A stretch of DNA of 64,000 nucleotides from the NCBI RefSeq assembly GCF_027244095.1, contig NC_069670.1:13101320-13165319 (forward strand), read 5' to 3'. Every line of letters begins with the position of its first letter. Within the stretch, counting starts at the first letter, position 1. Of this stretch, positions 31,457 through 43,178 are shown piece by piece. Position numbers and translations under genes: made by a program. The notes below the pieces were generated by a model. The model was not told where the DNA came from and did no database searches. It saw only the letters and a list, made by a program, of their open reading frames with translations. The DNA is from Hemicordylus capensis (Eukaryota; Chordata; Lepidosauria; Squamata; Cordylidae).

Positions 31457-34400
31457 ATGGGGCCGAAATGGTTTCTGGCGGCGGCCACGACGACGGCGCT
31501 TCTGGGGCTGCTGCTGGGCCCACCCCCTGGGTAAGAGGTCGCTTGTGTGGGGGGAAGGATCTGTGGGGTGGTGAATGGGGACTTCAAGGTAGTCGGGGGG
31601 GTGTGTGTATCCTGAGGGGCCGTAGGGGGGTTGTTCTTATTACTGTGTTATCTACTGCTGACTTATCGATTCTGACTTATTTATCATTTGTTTATTACAT
31701 TTATATACTGCTATCCAGACGGCTCTGGGCGGTGCGCAACAACAAGAATGAAACCCACACATCGGTCCTCTTAAGAACAATCATTAAAAAACAGCATAAA
31801 GCCATGAACAATTAAAACACTTTAAAACAGTTCAAAAACCTTGGAAGGCCAGGCCAAACAGATAGGTTTTAAGGGCCCTCCTGATGGCCTCGAAATATTA
31901 ATCTAATGATGATAACCGTAACCTTAATCAAATAGAACCTGGTAGTGCTACCAGTTTCTCTTGATTGTTTTGACCACAGGAGACCAACATGGCTGCCCGA
32001 CACAAAACATTTATTATTATTATTATTATTATTTTATTATTATATTTATATCCCGCTCTTCCTCCAAGGAGCCCAGAGCGGTGTACTACATACTTGAGTT
32101 TCTCCTCACAACAACCCTGTGAAGTAGGTTAGGCTGAGAGAGAAGGGACTGGCCCAGAGTCAACCAGCTAGTATCATGGCTGAATGGGGATTTGAACTCG
32201 GGTCTCCCCGGTACTAGTCCACCACTGACCACGCTGACTCCTGTCAAAATGCCTCTTGACTTTAGAGGGCACATGTGTAAATGGCACTTTATAGACACAA
32301 AGTAGCACACTGCTTCCTCTCCATCCTCTTGTGATAATTACTTACCATGAGAATTTAAGACTAGCTTTACTGAATCAGAGCAAAGGCCCATCAAGCCAAG
32401 CACATTATTCCCCATAGTGGTCAACTATGTGTCTTGGTTGATTTTAATCTCTTTCTGCTGTTTTTTCTGTCCCGTTTGCAGATTGGCTGAGGCAGCTTTG
32501 GAGGGTGGTGGAAAAAGTTCAGGTGAGCAGATCGTCCCTTTTTTCCCTTGGTGTGGTGCTCATTTTAGAATTTAGCTTCTAGAAGATGGGAGGAGAGCTG
32601 ATCTCCTGGTAGCAAGTATGACTTGTCCTCTTAGCTAATCAGGGTCCCCCCTGGTTGCATCTGAATGGGAGACTTGATGTGTGAGCACTGTAAGATATTC
32701 CCCTCAGGGGATGGAGCTGCTCTGGGAAGAGCATCGAGGTTCCAAGTTCTCTCCCTGGCATCTCCAAGATAGGGCTGAGAGAGAAGCTGCTGCCAGTCTG
32801 TGTAGACAATACTGACCTAGATGGACCAATGGTCAGACTCAGTATATGGCAGCTTCCTATGTTCCTGTGACTGGGGGCCAGCAGTAGACGATTAAAACTC
32901 ACAAAATGGTGCTTTAGAAGATCAGGGTGTTTATAGAGGACAGTCCTTGGGCCTTTACTTTAAGAACACAAGAAGATCCCAGCTGGATCAGGCCCAAGGC
33001 CTATTTAGTCCAGCAGCCTGTTTCACACAGTGACCCACCAGATGTCTCTGGGAAACGCACAGGCAAGAGGTGAGGGCATGCCCTCTCTCCTGCTGTTGCT
33101 CCACTGCAACTGGCATTCAGAGGCATCTTGCCTCTGAGGTTGGAGGTGGCCTATAGCCACCAGACTAGTAGCCATTGATAGACTTGTTCTCCATGAATTT
33201 ATCTAAACCCTTCTTACAGCCATCCAGGCTGTTGGCTGTCACCACATCTTGTTGCATAGAATCCCATAGGTTAATTATGCTTTGTGTGGGAAAACTTCCT
33301 TTTGTGGGCCTTAAATTTCTCGGCATCCAGTTTCATGGGACGGCCACTTTGGGAACTCCCCTTGTGTGAAAATAGCTCGCTTGAAGCTCTTCAAATGATA
33401 CTGATGGCTCCTTCCGTTTCCCCGCAGCGAGTTTGCCAGAGACCACGCCATGTGGGCAGACGGGGGACTTTGTGGTGATGCAGCAGTGTACCGCCTGCAC
33501 CGTTTTCCAGGTGGTAAGTCGGCCTTTACCTTGACTGAGCTTGGTGGGAGGCTGGCCCCTCTCCCATGGCCAAGGTGAGTTCTTGACACAGATTTGTAAG
33601 TGCCTGGTGTGCTTGGGCTTGGCTGGCTTTTCATGGCCCAGGCAAGTGTGATTTTTAGGAATGGTCCACCCTCAATGGGGCCCACTCCCATCTCCTTGTT
33701 GCTGTGAAAGCCGGTGTTCTGGGCATGGCTCGAATGGAAGGAGGCGAGCTGGGAGCAGTGTCTCATATAGACACCACACACAGCCGCCTCCTGAGGGCAA
33801 GTGGAACATAGGGAGCTGCCATATACTGAGTCAGACCCTTGGTCTACCTAGTTCAGTATTGTCTTCACAGACTGGCAGCAGCTTCTCCAAGTCTGTAGGC
33901 AGGAATGTCTCTCAGCCCAATCTTGGAGATGCTGCCAGGGAGGGAACTTGGAACCTTCTGCTCTTCCCAGAGCGGCTCCTTCTCCTGAGGGGAATCTCTT
34001 ACAGTGCTGCTTACACGTCTAGTCTCTCTTTCCTAGGCAACCAGGGCAGACCCTGCTTAGCTATGGGGACAAGTCATGCTTGCTACCACCAGGCCAGCTC
34101 TCCTCTCAAAGTGCACTTGTGGTGGAGATGAAACAGAATGGCCATCTACAGCAGAGGTTGATGGAGGGAAGCATGGCTTGAGCAGTAACTCAGTCAGAGG
34201 CCCAGGGGGCAGCCTCAGCTGTGGGCCGTGCTCTGGACTTGCGAGAACCTCTGATCTCTCTTCCATGGCACGCTGTTCTCTTGTGTGCAATTTGAGAATT
34301 GCTTATCTAGGTAGCATTTGAGTCCCCCCTGCCCGGCTACGTCTTAGGTTAGCCTTTAATGACCGTGAGCATGAATCTAAAGACAGTGGCTGTCACAGGT

Positions 34401-37400
34401 GGTCTAACCTCAGACAGGGAGGGGGAGGCTTAATAACCGTGTGCTCTTGCTTGCAGAAGACTGTGCGGGAATGCAGCAAGACGGGGTTCGTTGAGCAAAT
34501 CAACTGCAGCGCTTCGGACAAGGGTGAATTCAGGAGGTGAGTGTGAGCACAGGCAATGACACAGCCAGTGGCCTTAGCGGGCCCCTGCCGCCTCAGGATC
34601 CTGTCTCGGATGCAGATGCTGTTTTGGCGCGGGGAGAGTTCAGGAGAGCGACTGTACTAAAATATGTCGGAGGGAAATCTCTGTCCATGCTTAACGGGCA
34701 TACTGATGCACCAGAGGCCCACAGGTCTCCAGGCTAAAGAGCATCCTGACCCTGGGCAAACCCCTTCCCTGCTTTAAAGCTACAAGTTGTTGAAAACGTT
34801 ATTCACATCCAAATATTGTTATGGGGGAAACACAATGTCGGGATAATCCTTAAAGATGAGGATCGTTAGAGCACAGGGGAATCAAAATAGATCTTCAGGA
34901 CTGATGCATTGTGGGAATCATGCCCAGGTCCTTCGGGGCCTGGGGGAGCTGCCAGTCCTGAGGGGCACTCTGAGGTGAAGGAGGAATATGAAGAGGACTG
35001 GGCAATGAGAAATGTCACTCCAGGAAACGTTGCTTAGAGTCTCGCTGTCCAGGTTAGAGAAATCTGCCTCGGTTGAATCATTGAATCGTATGAGGTGTAA
35101 TCGATAGTTTTATGAAATCTGCACACCTCTGAATGTGAGCAAAAGTAGTTGTTTCTAAAGAGAGAAGCATATTTTGTTGGATGAATCGCAGGCATCTCTG
35201 GAGGCAGGGTTGCTGAAGAGGCCTTTCTCTTTTCCTTCCTTTGCCGTCAGCAGTTATTAGAAGAGTGTATAGTGAAGAATAATACCAATTAATCAGAAGC
35301 CCCTTTTTAATTGACCAAAAGGCTTTTGAATCACTCGTCAGCTAAAGCCTGCGACCCTAATAATGTATTTTGGATTCTTAGAAAACATCCCTCAGGTATC
35401 TGTGTGATTAAAACGATATGTGACCCTGGCCACTTAGCATAACCTCATTTTCTTAGTTATTTCAGTATTGGGGGCACCATACTTTATTCCTCTGCCAATT
35501 TCCATCTTCCAAGGTATTGATCAGTCCTTTTTGGAACTCAGTTTTGTTGTTGAGTTTCTGGTGGTGGGCAGTTCCACAGGAGTAATATGAAGATACTTCC
35601 CTTCATGTGTGTGACTGCTGTGTCCTGGTGCCATGTGTACGGTGGGGTAGGCACAGACTTCTTGCTGTGGTTGGTGGTTGCACCCCACTATTTTTGGTGG
35701 TTGCACCTCCTTTATGGAATAGCCTCCCCAGTGAGGTTTGCCTGGCTTCAGCACTTTGTTCTTTTAGACGCCAGGTAACAACCTTCTTGTTCACTCAGGC
35801 TTAATTTGATTTTTGAAACTGACTTTAAAAAAAAGTGTTTACATTCTTTTATATTGTATTTTGTAATTTGTATTTGTTTGTTTTTTGGTGGTGTGTGTGT
35901 GTGTGATGTGTTTTTACTAGATGTTTTAATGCTGTGTTGTGAGCCGCCCAGAGAACAATTTGTTATGGGGTGGCCACCAAAATTCTATTATTTATTCATT
36001 CATTCATTCATTCATTCATTTGTGGTCCTGCTGCATGGCTTAGCAAGCTGCCTTCTCCTTGCAGTTTTGCTCTCTGCTTTCAATGTTGTGTAATAGTGTA
36101 ACTAACGCATGAATCCCAGCTCTCGCTTTCATGCTCTGCCTCTGCTGATGAAAAGAGCTTGCTGTGGCCACATCGCCCCTCCTAACTGGGCCAAGAGGTG
36201 GCTTTTCAAAACGATGGCTGTCTTCGATTGAGCAGGAGGAAAGCAACTGCTGCTTCTCGGGCCAGCACTGCCTCCTTCCCAGGGGCTCCCTTTAGACTGT
36301 GGTCCCTTTGGGTCGGGGGGGAGGCATCTTCTCATCTCTCGGGCTCCAGAAACTCCTTGGGGAACTTCTTAGTCAAAAAGCCGCGTGGGCAGATTCTAAT
36401 CCTAAGCAGTGGTCCCTCTAATATTTTTTCATCTCTGTGCGGAATGAGTTTTGTTCTGGGCGGCAGTATCAAGGCACTGTGTGTGCACCTGCATTCAGAG
36501 TGGGGCCTTCCTAAATCAACCTTAGCAGGATCTAAGATTAACTGAGCAGATATCGAAAAACTGGTGAGCGTGCACACGCCTTAGAGGGAACAGTGATCCT
36601 AAATAATACATTTGCTTTCCCCGCTCAGGCCAAGGTTGGCCTCGTTAAGCGGCCTCTGCTCACCGGGCCAGGAATGGGTCCCTTTTCAAAATGGCGGCCC
36701 TCTTGTTTTGAGAACAGGGGAGAGCGACCGTCCCTCTTCAGCCCAGCATGGCTTCCCTCCCAGTGGCTGTTACTGGGGTCTCCCTTAGGTTTCTTTTTAG
36801 ATGGGGACCCTTCCAGGGCAGGGAGCCATCTTCAGGTCCTCTCTGGAAGTCAGCCTTCTGACTGGGCAATGGGGCACCTTCTGAAGGAGACTCTCTTGCA
36901 GTGGACCTCATAACAGCGAATCCCAGACGTTGTTGACTACAACTCCCAGCATCCACAGCTACTGTGACCTTTGGCTGAGGATGCTGAGAGCTGAAGTCCA
37001 CAAGATCTGGGATTCCCTATTACACTAAGAAGTTTATTGTTATAACCACTGTTCATAACATAACGTAACGTTAGAGAAAAACATTAACGTTCCCTCTTAT
37101 AGGGAACAGTGCTTGCTTGCATTTAGCAGTGGGGAAGCAACTACCCCTGTCCAACCCAGCACAGCATTTCCCCCCCCCCGCCCCCATTGCCTCTGGGCAG
37201 CTGTCTCCCTTGTGTCTTTTTAAATTTTTATTTTTTGGAAGATGTGAGCCTTTTGGGACAAGGAACCTTCCCCCCACTGCCCCATTTCTTCTGCTACATA
37301 AGCTGCTTTTGTGAACATATTGGAGCAGAATATGGTTTTTAATGCTGACGTGGTGCAGTCGAACTCTTAGCAGTCGGCCTTTGAGTCTGTGAGAAGGCTC

Positions 37401-37740
37401 TTGTGGAAACCGAGGGGCACCCCCTTGGAAGCGCCTGCCTGCTTCTCCTCGCGGGGTCCTGCTGCGGCTCCCCAGAAGATGACGCACTGCTCGCTTGTGC
37501 TGCCTCCCTCTCTCCTCCCGCCGCGGGCCGCTTGCATGCACCTTGCAGTGTCAGGATGTGCTGATCCCCTCTTCTCCTTGCAGCTGCCGCTCCATGATGA
37601 GGGAGGCGCGCATCTTTTGGAAGTTCCTGGGAGCCATGCTCGGCATGGCCGTGGCCTTTGCCCTGCTGGTCGTGTGTCGCCAGCGCATGCTTGACCGCAA
37701 GGCCCTGGAGAAAGTGCGCAAGCAAATAGAATCGATCTAG
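31457..37740 (+). CDS. JTB: Jumping translocation breakpoint protein
   Basis: This gene encodes a small single-pass type I membrane protein linked to mitochondria and cytokinesis in mammals. Exons: 31457-31530, 32482-32522, 33428-33513, 34457-34536, 37584-37740. They encode 145 residues (human 146). A hydrophobic signal sequence (about 1-22) is followed by a cysteine-rich ectodomain (CGQTGDFVVMQQCTACTVFQ and onward, with the cysteine pattern of human JTB). A membrane span (about 108-125, FLGAMLGMAVAFALLVVC) precedes a basic tail ending KALEKVRKQIESI, which matches the human C-terminus. The ATG follows CAACAACC and starts the signal peptide. Phases join throughout. ATTAAA at 38285-38290 is the likely polyadenylation signal. 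Confidence 0.96.
31655..31900 (-). repeat. LINE 3' end fragment
   Basis: On the minus strand it reads AAAACCTATCTGTTTGGCCT, then GCACCGCCCAGAGCCGTC and an AT-rich end. It is a typical LINE 3' UTR pattern in the first JTB intron. Confidence 0.55.
32030..32245 (-). repeat. tRNA-derived SINE (type C)
   Basis: The plus strand shows TATATCCCGCTCTTCCTCCA, ACAACCCTGTGAAGTAGGTT and TTTGAACTCGGGTCTCCC, i.e. the reverse of the type C head and body. An ATT-rich tail (about 32008-32045) lies at its 3' end. Confidence 0.7.
32588..32867 (+). repeat. Composite 5S-tRNA SINE
   Basis: The 5S-like boxes (TTAGCTAATCAGGGTCCCCC and GAATGGGAGACTTG) are followed by the shortened tRNA-like middle and a well-kept tail (TATGGCAGCTTCCTATGTTC). 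Confidence 0.8.
32960..33365 (+). repeat. Dispersed repeat of unknown class
   Basis: It starts TTAAGAACACAAGAAGATCC, continues through AGCAGCCTGTTTCACACAGT and CTGTTGCTCCACTGCAACTG, and ends near AGTTTCATGGGACGGCC. A short relative is near 50055-50120. I recall this sequence as common in squamate introns. The class is unknown to me. Confidence 0.5.
33804..34107 (-). repeat. Composite 5S-tRNA SINE, near full length
   Basis: The tail begins at GAACATAGGGAGCTGCCATA. The 5S boxes appear on the plus strand as CAGACCCTGCTTAGCTATGG. The copy is well preserved. Confidence 0.8.
34980..35520. other. AT-rich non-repeat stretch in the last JTB intron
   Basis: About 540 bases of low-GC sequence with TAAT-type motifs (CCAATTAATCAGAAG, TTTTTAATTGACC). 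It matches none of the repeat families in the window. It could be a conserved non-coding element or an old degraded repeat. Confidence 0.35.
35690..36025 (+). repeat. LINE 3' end with ATTC tail
   Basis: It starts near GGTTGCACCTCCTTTATGGA, with GTGTTGTGAGCCGCCCAGAG, and ends in (ATTC)n at about 35994-36018. The pattern is that of an L2/CR1-type LINE 3' end. Confidence 0.6.
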
Positions 37741-39438
37741 TGGGCCCCCCTCGTCTTCTGCTCCTCTCATCCTGGCGGCTGGAGGCGGAATACCGATCTT
37801 TTGTGGGACTGTGGAGAACAAGGGGGGCCTTGCCTTGGCGGGCAAGCTCTTCCCTCGGGCCACAAGGTTGTGCCGCTCCCGTGCAAACACCACAGGGACT
37901 CCCGTGCAAACACCCCTGGCCCTTGCGAGCGGTGGTCGTCCTGCCCTCCTCAGTCAAGCTGGGTGGCGCGACGTGGGACGGACTCCGTGCCCTCCCTGGA
38001 CTCCGCACGAGGGTTGGAGGAAGCCCTCGCCCCTCTCTCGTCATTCAGCAACAGAACCCCACAGCCGAGCATCTTGAGACTGCGAGGAAATGGGCAAGTG
38101 GCAGGCAGTCTGACCCAGACGGGGCAACAGCTGGGCCTCTTCAGTTTTTTGGGTTTTTTGGGGTGGGGGAAAGCACGAAGCTGCCGAACTGCATGGCCAC
38201 GAGTGGGTTGAGAGACAGCTCCTGCAGCTGAATTTTGTTTTTTACGCTCTCCTCTGTCGTCCATGTGTACAGAAGCTTAGGTTGATTAAAAACTGTCCCC
38301 ACCGAGTGTGAAGAGGCTTTCTGAATGTGTGCCCCTCTGCGTCTTGGGTCCGGCAGCCCGGCACGGCTGCTGGAAATGGCCTGGAGACGAGCCAGGCCCA
38401 ACCTGGTTCTGTTCACAGTGAGCAGAGTAAGGTGGGAATAGCTCCCGATCGGGCACCAGAGGCCTGCGCCTCCCTGGAGTCCCTCTGCCTTGGTTTGGCT
38501 GCGCTTCCGTGCCTGGTGGGGTGGGGGCCAGCTCCAGAGGGGGTGGGTTTGGGCGTTTACAGGGGGAGAGGGGGCAAGGCGGTTGAAGTGCCCCCTCGGC
38601 AACAGCAGCCCCACCCTCCTCGCTCTGCGTGGAGCCACACAGCGCGGGGGCTGGACAAAGCCCCTCGTCACTCATCGGCCGGCCGGTGGCTTCTCTAACG
38701 TTCTTGAAAGGAAAGGGGAGAGAGCGACCTCTCCCCCCCCCCAGCTCTGCGAAGGCGTGCATGGGGGGTCTCCGCTTCCTTTTCTGCTCACTCCACTGAC
38801 TGGACAGCCTGGTGGCTGCAGCTGCGCGGTCAGTCTTGGCTCGCTAAGCCCCCCCCCCGGAGATGAGCGTGTCAGTGATGGACGGACTCATAGACCTGCA
38901 GCGCCATCTTGTGACGAGTCCGGCCCTTGGCCCACCTGGTGCCGTCTTGTCTGCACTGACTGGCAGCAGCTCGCCAGGGTTTCAGGCTCGGGGGTCTTGC
39001 CCAGCTCTCCGTGGGGATGCCAGGCTTGACCTTGGGACCTGGTGCCTCTGCCAGGAGATGCCCCTTCCAGTGCCGCCCTGCCTGTCGGACGTGAAGCAAG
39101 GAGGAGCATCTTTTCTGGGCAGCGTTTGTTTTTTCGACGTAAACCGCTTTGAGAACTTGGGTTGAAAAGCGGTATTTAAATATTGGTGGTGGTGGTGGTG
39201 GTGGTAGGTTAGGATCTGTTTGATTTAAGCTGACCTTTCCAGGCTCTGCCTGAAACCCCCATCCTGTAAGCCAGAGAAAGGCAAGCTCTGGGCGCTCCCT
39301 GGTGGTGAACATCAACCTCCATCCCCCCCAGCCCCAGGTTACCTGCCCCTGCTTCAACGAGGCACTCTCCCCTCTCTTCTGGCTGTGGCTTGGCATAGAA
39401 GCGAAAGAAATGCACTCTGCACGTGCTCAGAAGCTCTC
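37741..39438. other. JTB 3' UTR and tail-to-tail interval with the CART gene
   Basis: The JTB 3' UTR probably ends soon after 38290. After that come GC-rich sequence, a minus-strand SINE piece (38918-39085) and a (GGT)n run near 39184-39206. No gene is seen. Confidence 0.5.
38285..38290 (+). terminator. JTB: JTB polyadenylation signal (ATTAAA)
   Basis: ATTAAA lies 545 bases past the JTB stop codon, followed by a GT-rich segment. Confidence 0.5.
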
Positions 39439-39444
39439 TTTATT
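39439..39444 (-). terminator. CART gene polyadenylation signal
   Basis: AATAAA on the minus strand, 185 bases past the CART stop codon. Confidence 0.6.
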
Positions 39445-39628
39445 ACTTTCTGTGTTCCAAGGTTGGGTTCCGGGGTGCCAGGGGGGCCCTGCCCCATTTC
39501 CCAAATAACCTCTCGCCTCCCCGGGCTGATGCGTCGCAGCAAAGCAGAAAGCAGGAGGGTGAAGACACCTTGCGGGGAGGGGATGGAGTCCGAGGAGCGT
39601 CCCGGGTGGGTGGGCACATCCTGCGGCC

Positions 39629-42128
39629 TCACAAGCACTTGAGGAGGAAGGTGTTGCAGGCAGATCCACGGGGGCAGTCGCAGAGCCTGCCGATCCGGGC
39701 CCCTTTCCTCACGGCACAGAAGTCGCCAAAGGAGCACTAGAGAGGGGCGAGAAGGTTAGGATGGACGGCCGTGAGTCACATGCCTTGAGGTGACTGCTGG
39801 ACCACACACCTGAGCCTCTTCCAGTTCTGCACTCCAAATGCATTATAATTTAAGCATCACGTAATGGTTAGAGTGTTGGACTAAGTCCGGGAAGACCTGA
39901 GTTTGAATTCCCATTCATCCATGAAACTCACTGGGTGACTCTGGCCAGTCATATATCTCTCAGCCTCACCTACCTCACAGGGTTGTTTCCACCTTTGACA
40001 CCGGGGTGCAGAGTTCCGGGGTCTACCTGAGCTAGGGGTTGAAGTTGGCTGAAGCTAGGACGGCCGGACCCAGTGTCCTGGCTTGCCAAATCCTGGCTTG
40101 AAAATGTAAAATTCTGTGCGTTGCTCGGTGCGCCAAATGGTTTGTATTCAACTCTAGTAATGAATAAATAATCATAACAAGGAACAGGTATACATATGAA
40201 TAAACCCATGAATGTACTACAAATGAATATGTATAAGTCCAAATGAAAAATAGTGAATGCTCCAACGTTGATGAAAGTTCCAAATAAGTGACGAGACATT
40301 GATGTAATGATTGATGTCTGAGCATGCATGTGTAGTAATATTCATTACTAGAGTTGAATACTTGGGTATATGCACGTGCAGAATTATCTGTTAGACTATT
40401 GGCATTTCAATATAGTGCCTTTTGGGGACCCTTTTAGTTCAGAAGAAGGGGGCAGGGGGCAGCAGCGACCGTGGCAGAGGCCTAGAAAGTGCTGCAGGGT
40501 GTGGAGAACATCGCGGAGAGCTTTGCTCCACGCTATACTCCACGTTGGGGTCACTCGGTGAAGCTTACTGGCGGAGGTTCAGGAGGGGAGACCAAAGGAA
40601 GGACCAGCCGATGTACCCTTAATTGCTGGCCTTTGCTGCCATGAGAAGGGGTGAGGGCCACAAGCTGAGATGGCTCTGAAGGGGAATCAGACCAGTGTAC
40701 AGAGGAAGGCGAGTCGGTCGACTGCTGTCGGACAAAAGAGCTACACGGAACTTCCGGGTTCAGGGGCAGTGTACCTGAATACTGGCGGTACATAGACAAA
40801 CAACAAGGGAAGGCTATTGCTGGTGGGCTTCCCAGAGGCAGCTCCTGGACTGCTCTGAAAAGCAGGAAACGGGAGCGACGCCCATACCTTGGGAACTTGG
40901 TTGAATTTCTTCTCCCAAGTGGAGACCTTCTTATGCTGCAGCTTTTCCAGCACCTCCTGCAGTTCTTCTAGCTGGGGGAGAAGAAGAAGAGGACGTTTAC
41001 ACTGCCTGAAGGCGTGGAAGAAGCAGCCTCTGGCTTCCGCGCTGGTTGCCGCGCTAGTCCTGTGCACACAGATGAATCGGCCAAACGGGCGTCCTCTCCT
41101 CGTCCCAGTGTTAGGCTGAGAGGTGGGAGACTTGGTGGGGTTATGCCTAAGAGCTTCACGGCGGTTTGAACTCATGGCTGGGTTTTCACTGGCGGCAAGA
41201 TCACAGCATGTTCTTTCTGTATCGCCCTCATCAACTGAGAAAGCTACCGCCCTGCCTCCGGTTCTAAACTCACGAAAGCTGCAGAAATACGTAGAACACT
41301 CAAGCTAGATGGACTGGAATGAATCTGGGGCAACTCCATGTGCCTGTAGGGAAGAGCTCTTGCTCAATGGTGGAGCCCTTGCTTGGTGTGCAGAAGAGCC
41401 CCTGGTCAAGAACAGAGGAAGCTGCCTTATACCGAGTCAGACCCTTGATCCATCGAGCTTAGTGTCCTCTACTCTGACTGGCAGTGGCTCTCCAAGGTTC
41501 CAGGCAGGAGTCTTTCCCAGCCCCACCTGGAGATACTGCCGTGGATGGAACCCGGGACCTTCCGCATGCAGGGTAGATGCTCAGCCAGTGAACTATGGCC
41601 CCATCCCGGTTCAGTCCTTGGCATCAGTTAAAATGATCCTGGGTGCCTGGACTGGGAGAGTTGCTGCCAGTCAGAGTTGACAGTATTGGACTAGACAGAC
41701 CATAGGTCTGACTCGAGATAAGACAGCCTCTGACACAAGCGCACTCGCTCATGGGTCAGCTTGACCCTCGGCATACAGCAATGCGTAGCCGATCTCAGTG
41801 GCTGTGCATCACGTTGCATGCCAGTTTGGTTCAGCCGGCATCAGCCCCTTCCCTGTGTCCAAACTGGCGTTGCCAGCTGGGTTGCTTGGGGCTACTTCGG
41901 GCATCCTGGCTGCCCTTTCCTCCCTCCCTCCCAGACGAAGTGCCTTGCAGCCAGGGACTGAGGGAGACGTCCCGATGGGTCGGTCCTACTCACCAGTTCC
42001 TTTTCGTGTGCCTGGTACGAGTGCTTGAGCGGGAAGTCCGGAGGTTCCCGGGCAGCCACGCTGAACTCCCGGTGTGCTGCCAAAAGCAGGAAGAGGAGGA
42101 CCGCAGAGCCCAAGAGGGACCGATCCAT
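39629..42128 (-). CDS. CART-type prepropeptide, probable CART2 paralogue
   Basis: This gene encodes a secreted neuropeptide precursor of the cocaine- and amphetamine-regulated transcript family. Minus-strand exons: 42128-41994, 40971-40888, 39736-39629, encoding 108 residues. Residues 1 to about 26 form a signal peptide (MDRSLLGSAVLLFLLLAA). Exon 1 ends HEKEL, exon 2 is LEELQEVLEKLQHKKVST and onward, and exon 3 begins at the first mature cysteine. These three boundaries coincide with those of CARTPT. Six cysteines (74, 80, 92, 94, 100, 107) have CART spacing, and the core CAVRKGARIG and end FLLKCL match. Dibasic KK pairs flank the active peptide as in CART. Human CARTPT is on another chromosome and nothing similar lies between human JTB and CREB3L4. 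I therefore infer the second CART paralogue reported in chicken and fishes. Naming it CART2 is an inference. Confidence 0.93.
39855..39992 (+). repeat. tRNA-derived SINE (type C), 3'-truncated
   Basis: The head reads TAATGGTTAGAGTGTTGGAC, followed by GAGTTTGAATTCCC and CAGCCTCACCTACCTCACAG. It ends at AGGGTTGTT. It lies in the second CART intron. Confidence 0.65.
40144..40361. mobile_element. 218-bp MITE with 23-bp terminal inverted repeats
   Basis: GTATTCAACTCTAGTAATGA (40144) and its exact reverse complement (ending 40361) bound an AT-rich non-coding segment. If the outermost TA is a target duplication, the element is Tc1/mariner-like. It is in the second intron of the CART gene. Confidence 0.65.
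41346..41735 (+). repeat. tRNA-Ala SINE with a second SINE nested inside
   Basis: The plus-strand head (about 41346-41408, GCTCAATGGTGGAGCCCTTG) and the plus-strand tail (about 41608-41735, CAGTATTGGACTAGACAGAC) belong to one element. Between them lies a minus-strand copy of the same family (about 41410-41606). Confidence 0.6.
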
Positions 42129-42429
42129 TGTGGACGCGAGCCGGAGGACGCAGCTCTCGGCTCGGGCTGAAGGGAAGCACGAGTGAGCTCACCCAGGAGC
42201 TGTCCTCGGTGCTGAAGCTCCGAACCCGCCCCTCTTCTGCCGCTTAGCACAAGCGAGTTATCCTGTCGGCGTCTCCCCCAGCCTGCACGAGCTTGGAGGG
42301 GGGAACTTTCCCAGAGAGGCCCCCTCGACTTGTGTCCCCGGGGCACGTGCTGCCGAAGGTGGGGGAGAGTGGAGCGAAAGCCTCCGAGAGCCGTCGGCAG
42401 CGCCCGGGGGGTGCTCTCCGAGGGGGCCG

Positions 42430-42520
42430 CCGCTCCGATATTTATGAGCGCCTTACTCCGCAATTGCAATTAGGCGAGAGATGAGAGGACTTAAATGGAA
42501 CGGAGCGGCTCATCCGTCAT
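42430..42520 (-). promoter_or_regulatory. Candidate core promoter of the CART gene
   Basis: On the minus strand CATAAATA (42439-42446) resembles a TATA box about 310 bases above the ATG. A CRE half-site TGACG (42515-42519) lies further upstream, with AATTGCAATTAGG between them. Mammalian CARTPT is known to be TATA- and CREB-driven. Function here is inferred from motifs only. Confidence 0.4.
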
Positions 42521-43178
42521 CCTGGCCGGGCCCCAGCGCTGGCTGTGGGCAAAGCCCGCTGGAAATTACCTCACTCCCTGCCCAATAACTGTTGATTGTG
42601 CTCTGTCTGGCTGCACATCTGTCTAATGATCCCGCTCTCTGTGCGGTTATTATGAGAATTCATCATCCCGGTCGGACGTCTCCGTGTTGGAGAGCACTTC
42701 GCTGTCCTTGTTCGGCGGCTCCGTCTCGTTCTTACTTTTCTCTGGGCGCAGTCCCGGAGGGCCACAGCAAGCTCTCAGGGGGGCACCTTCCCTCTGGCTG
42801 GAGAGGCTAAAACACGGAGGCCTTGGAGAAGTTTAGGGGGAGGAGGACTCGAATTGGGGGGGGGGACAGAGCCAGAATCAGGAGTAGCGGGGAGAAAGTG
42901 GCTGGAAAGGAGGATTTCCTCCCCTAATAGCTATGGGCAACTCCTCATGATACCCTGTCTGGGAAATATTGGTTTAGATATGTGGCCTGTTGATCTTCTG
43001 CAGGTGTCCTGGGGAGGGCGTTGCTCATCTCTGTTTTTATCACTGTCCCTCTTGTGTGTGGCTGGTGTGCTTCATTAAAAATGCAAACGGAGCTGTCTGT
43101 CTGAGCCTCTGTCTAATAATCGACCATTTGTTCTGAGGATTAATGATCCCGACAGGACATTTTGCTGCTGGGAGGCAT

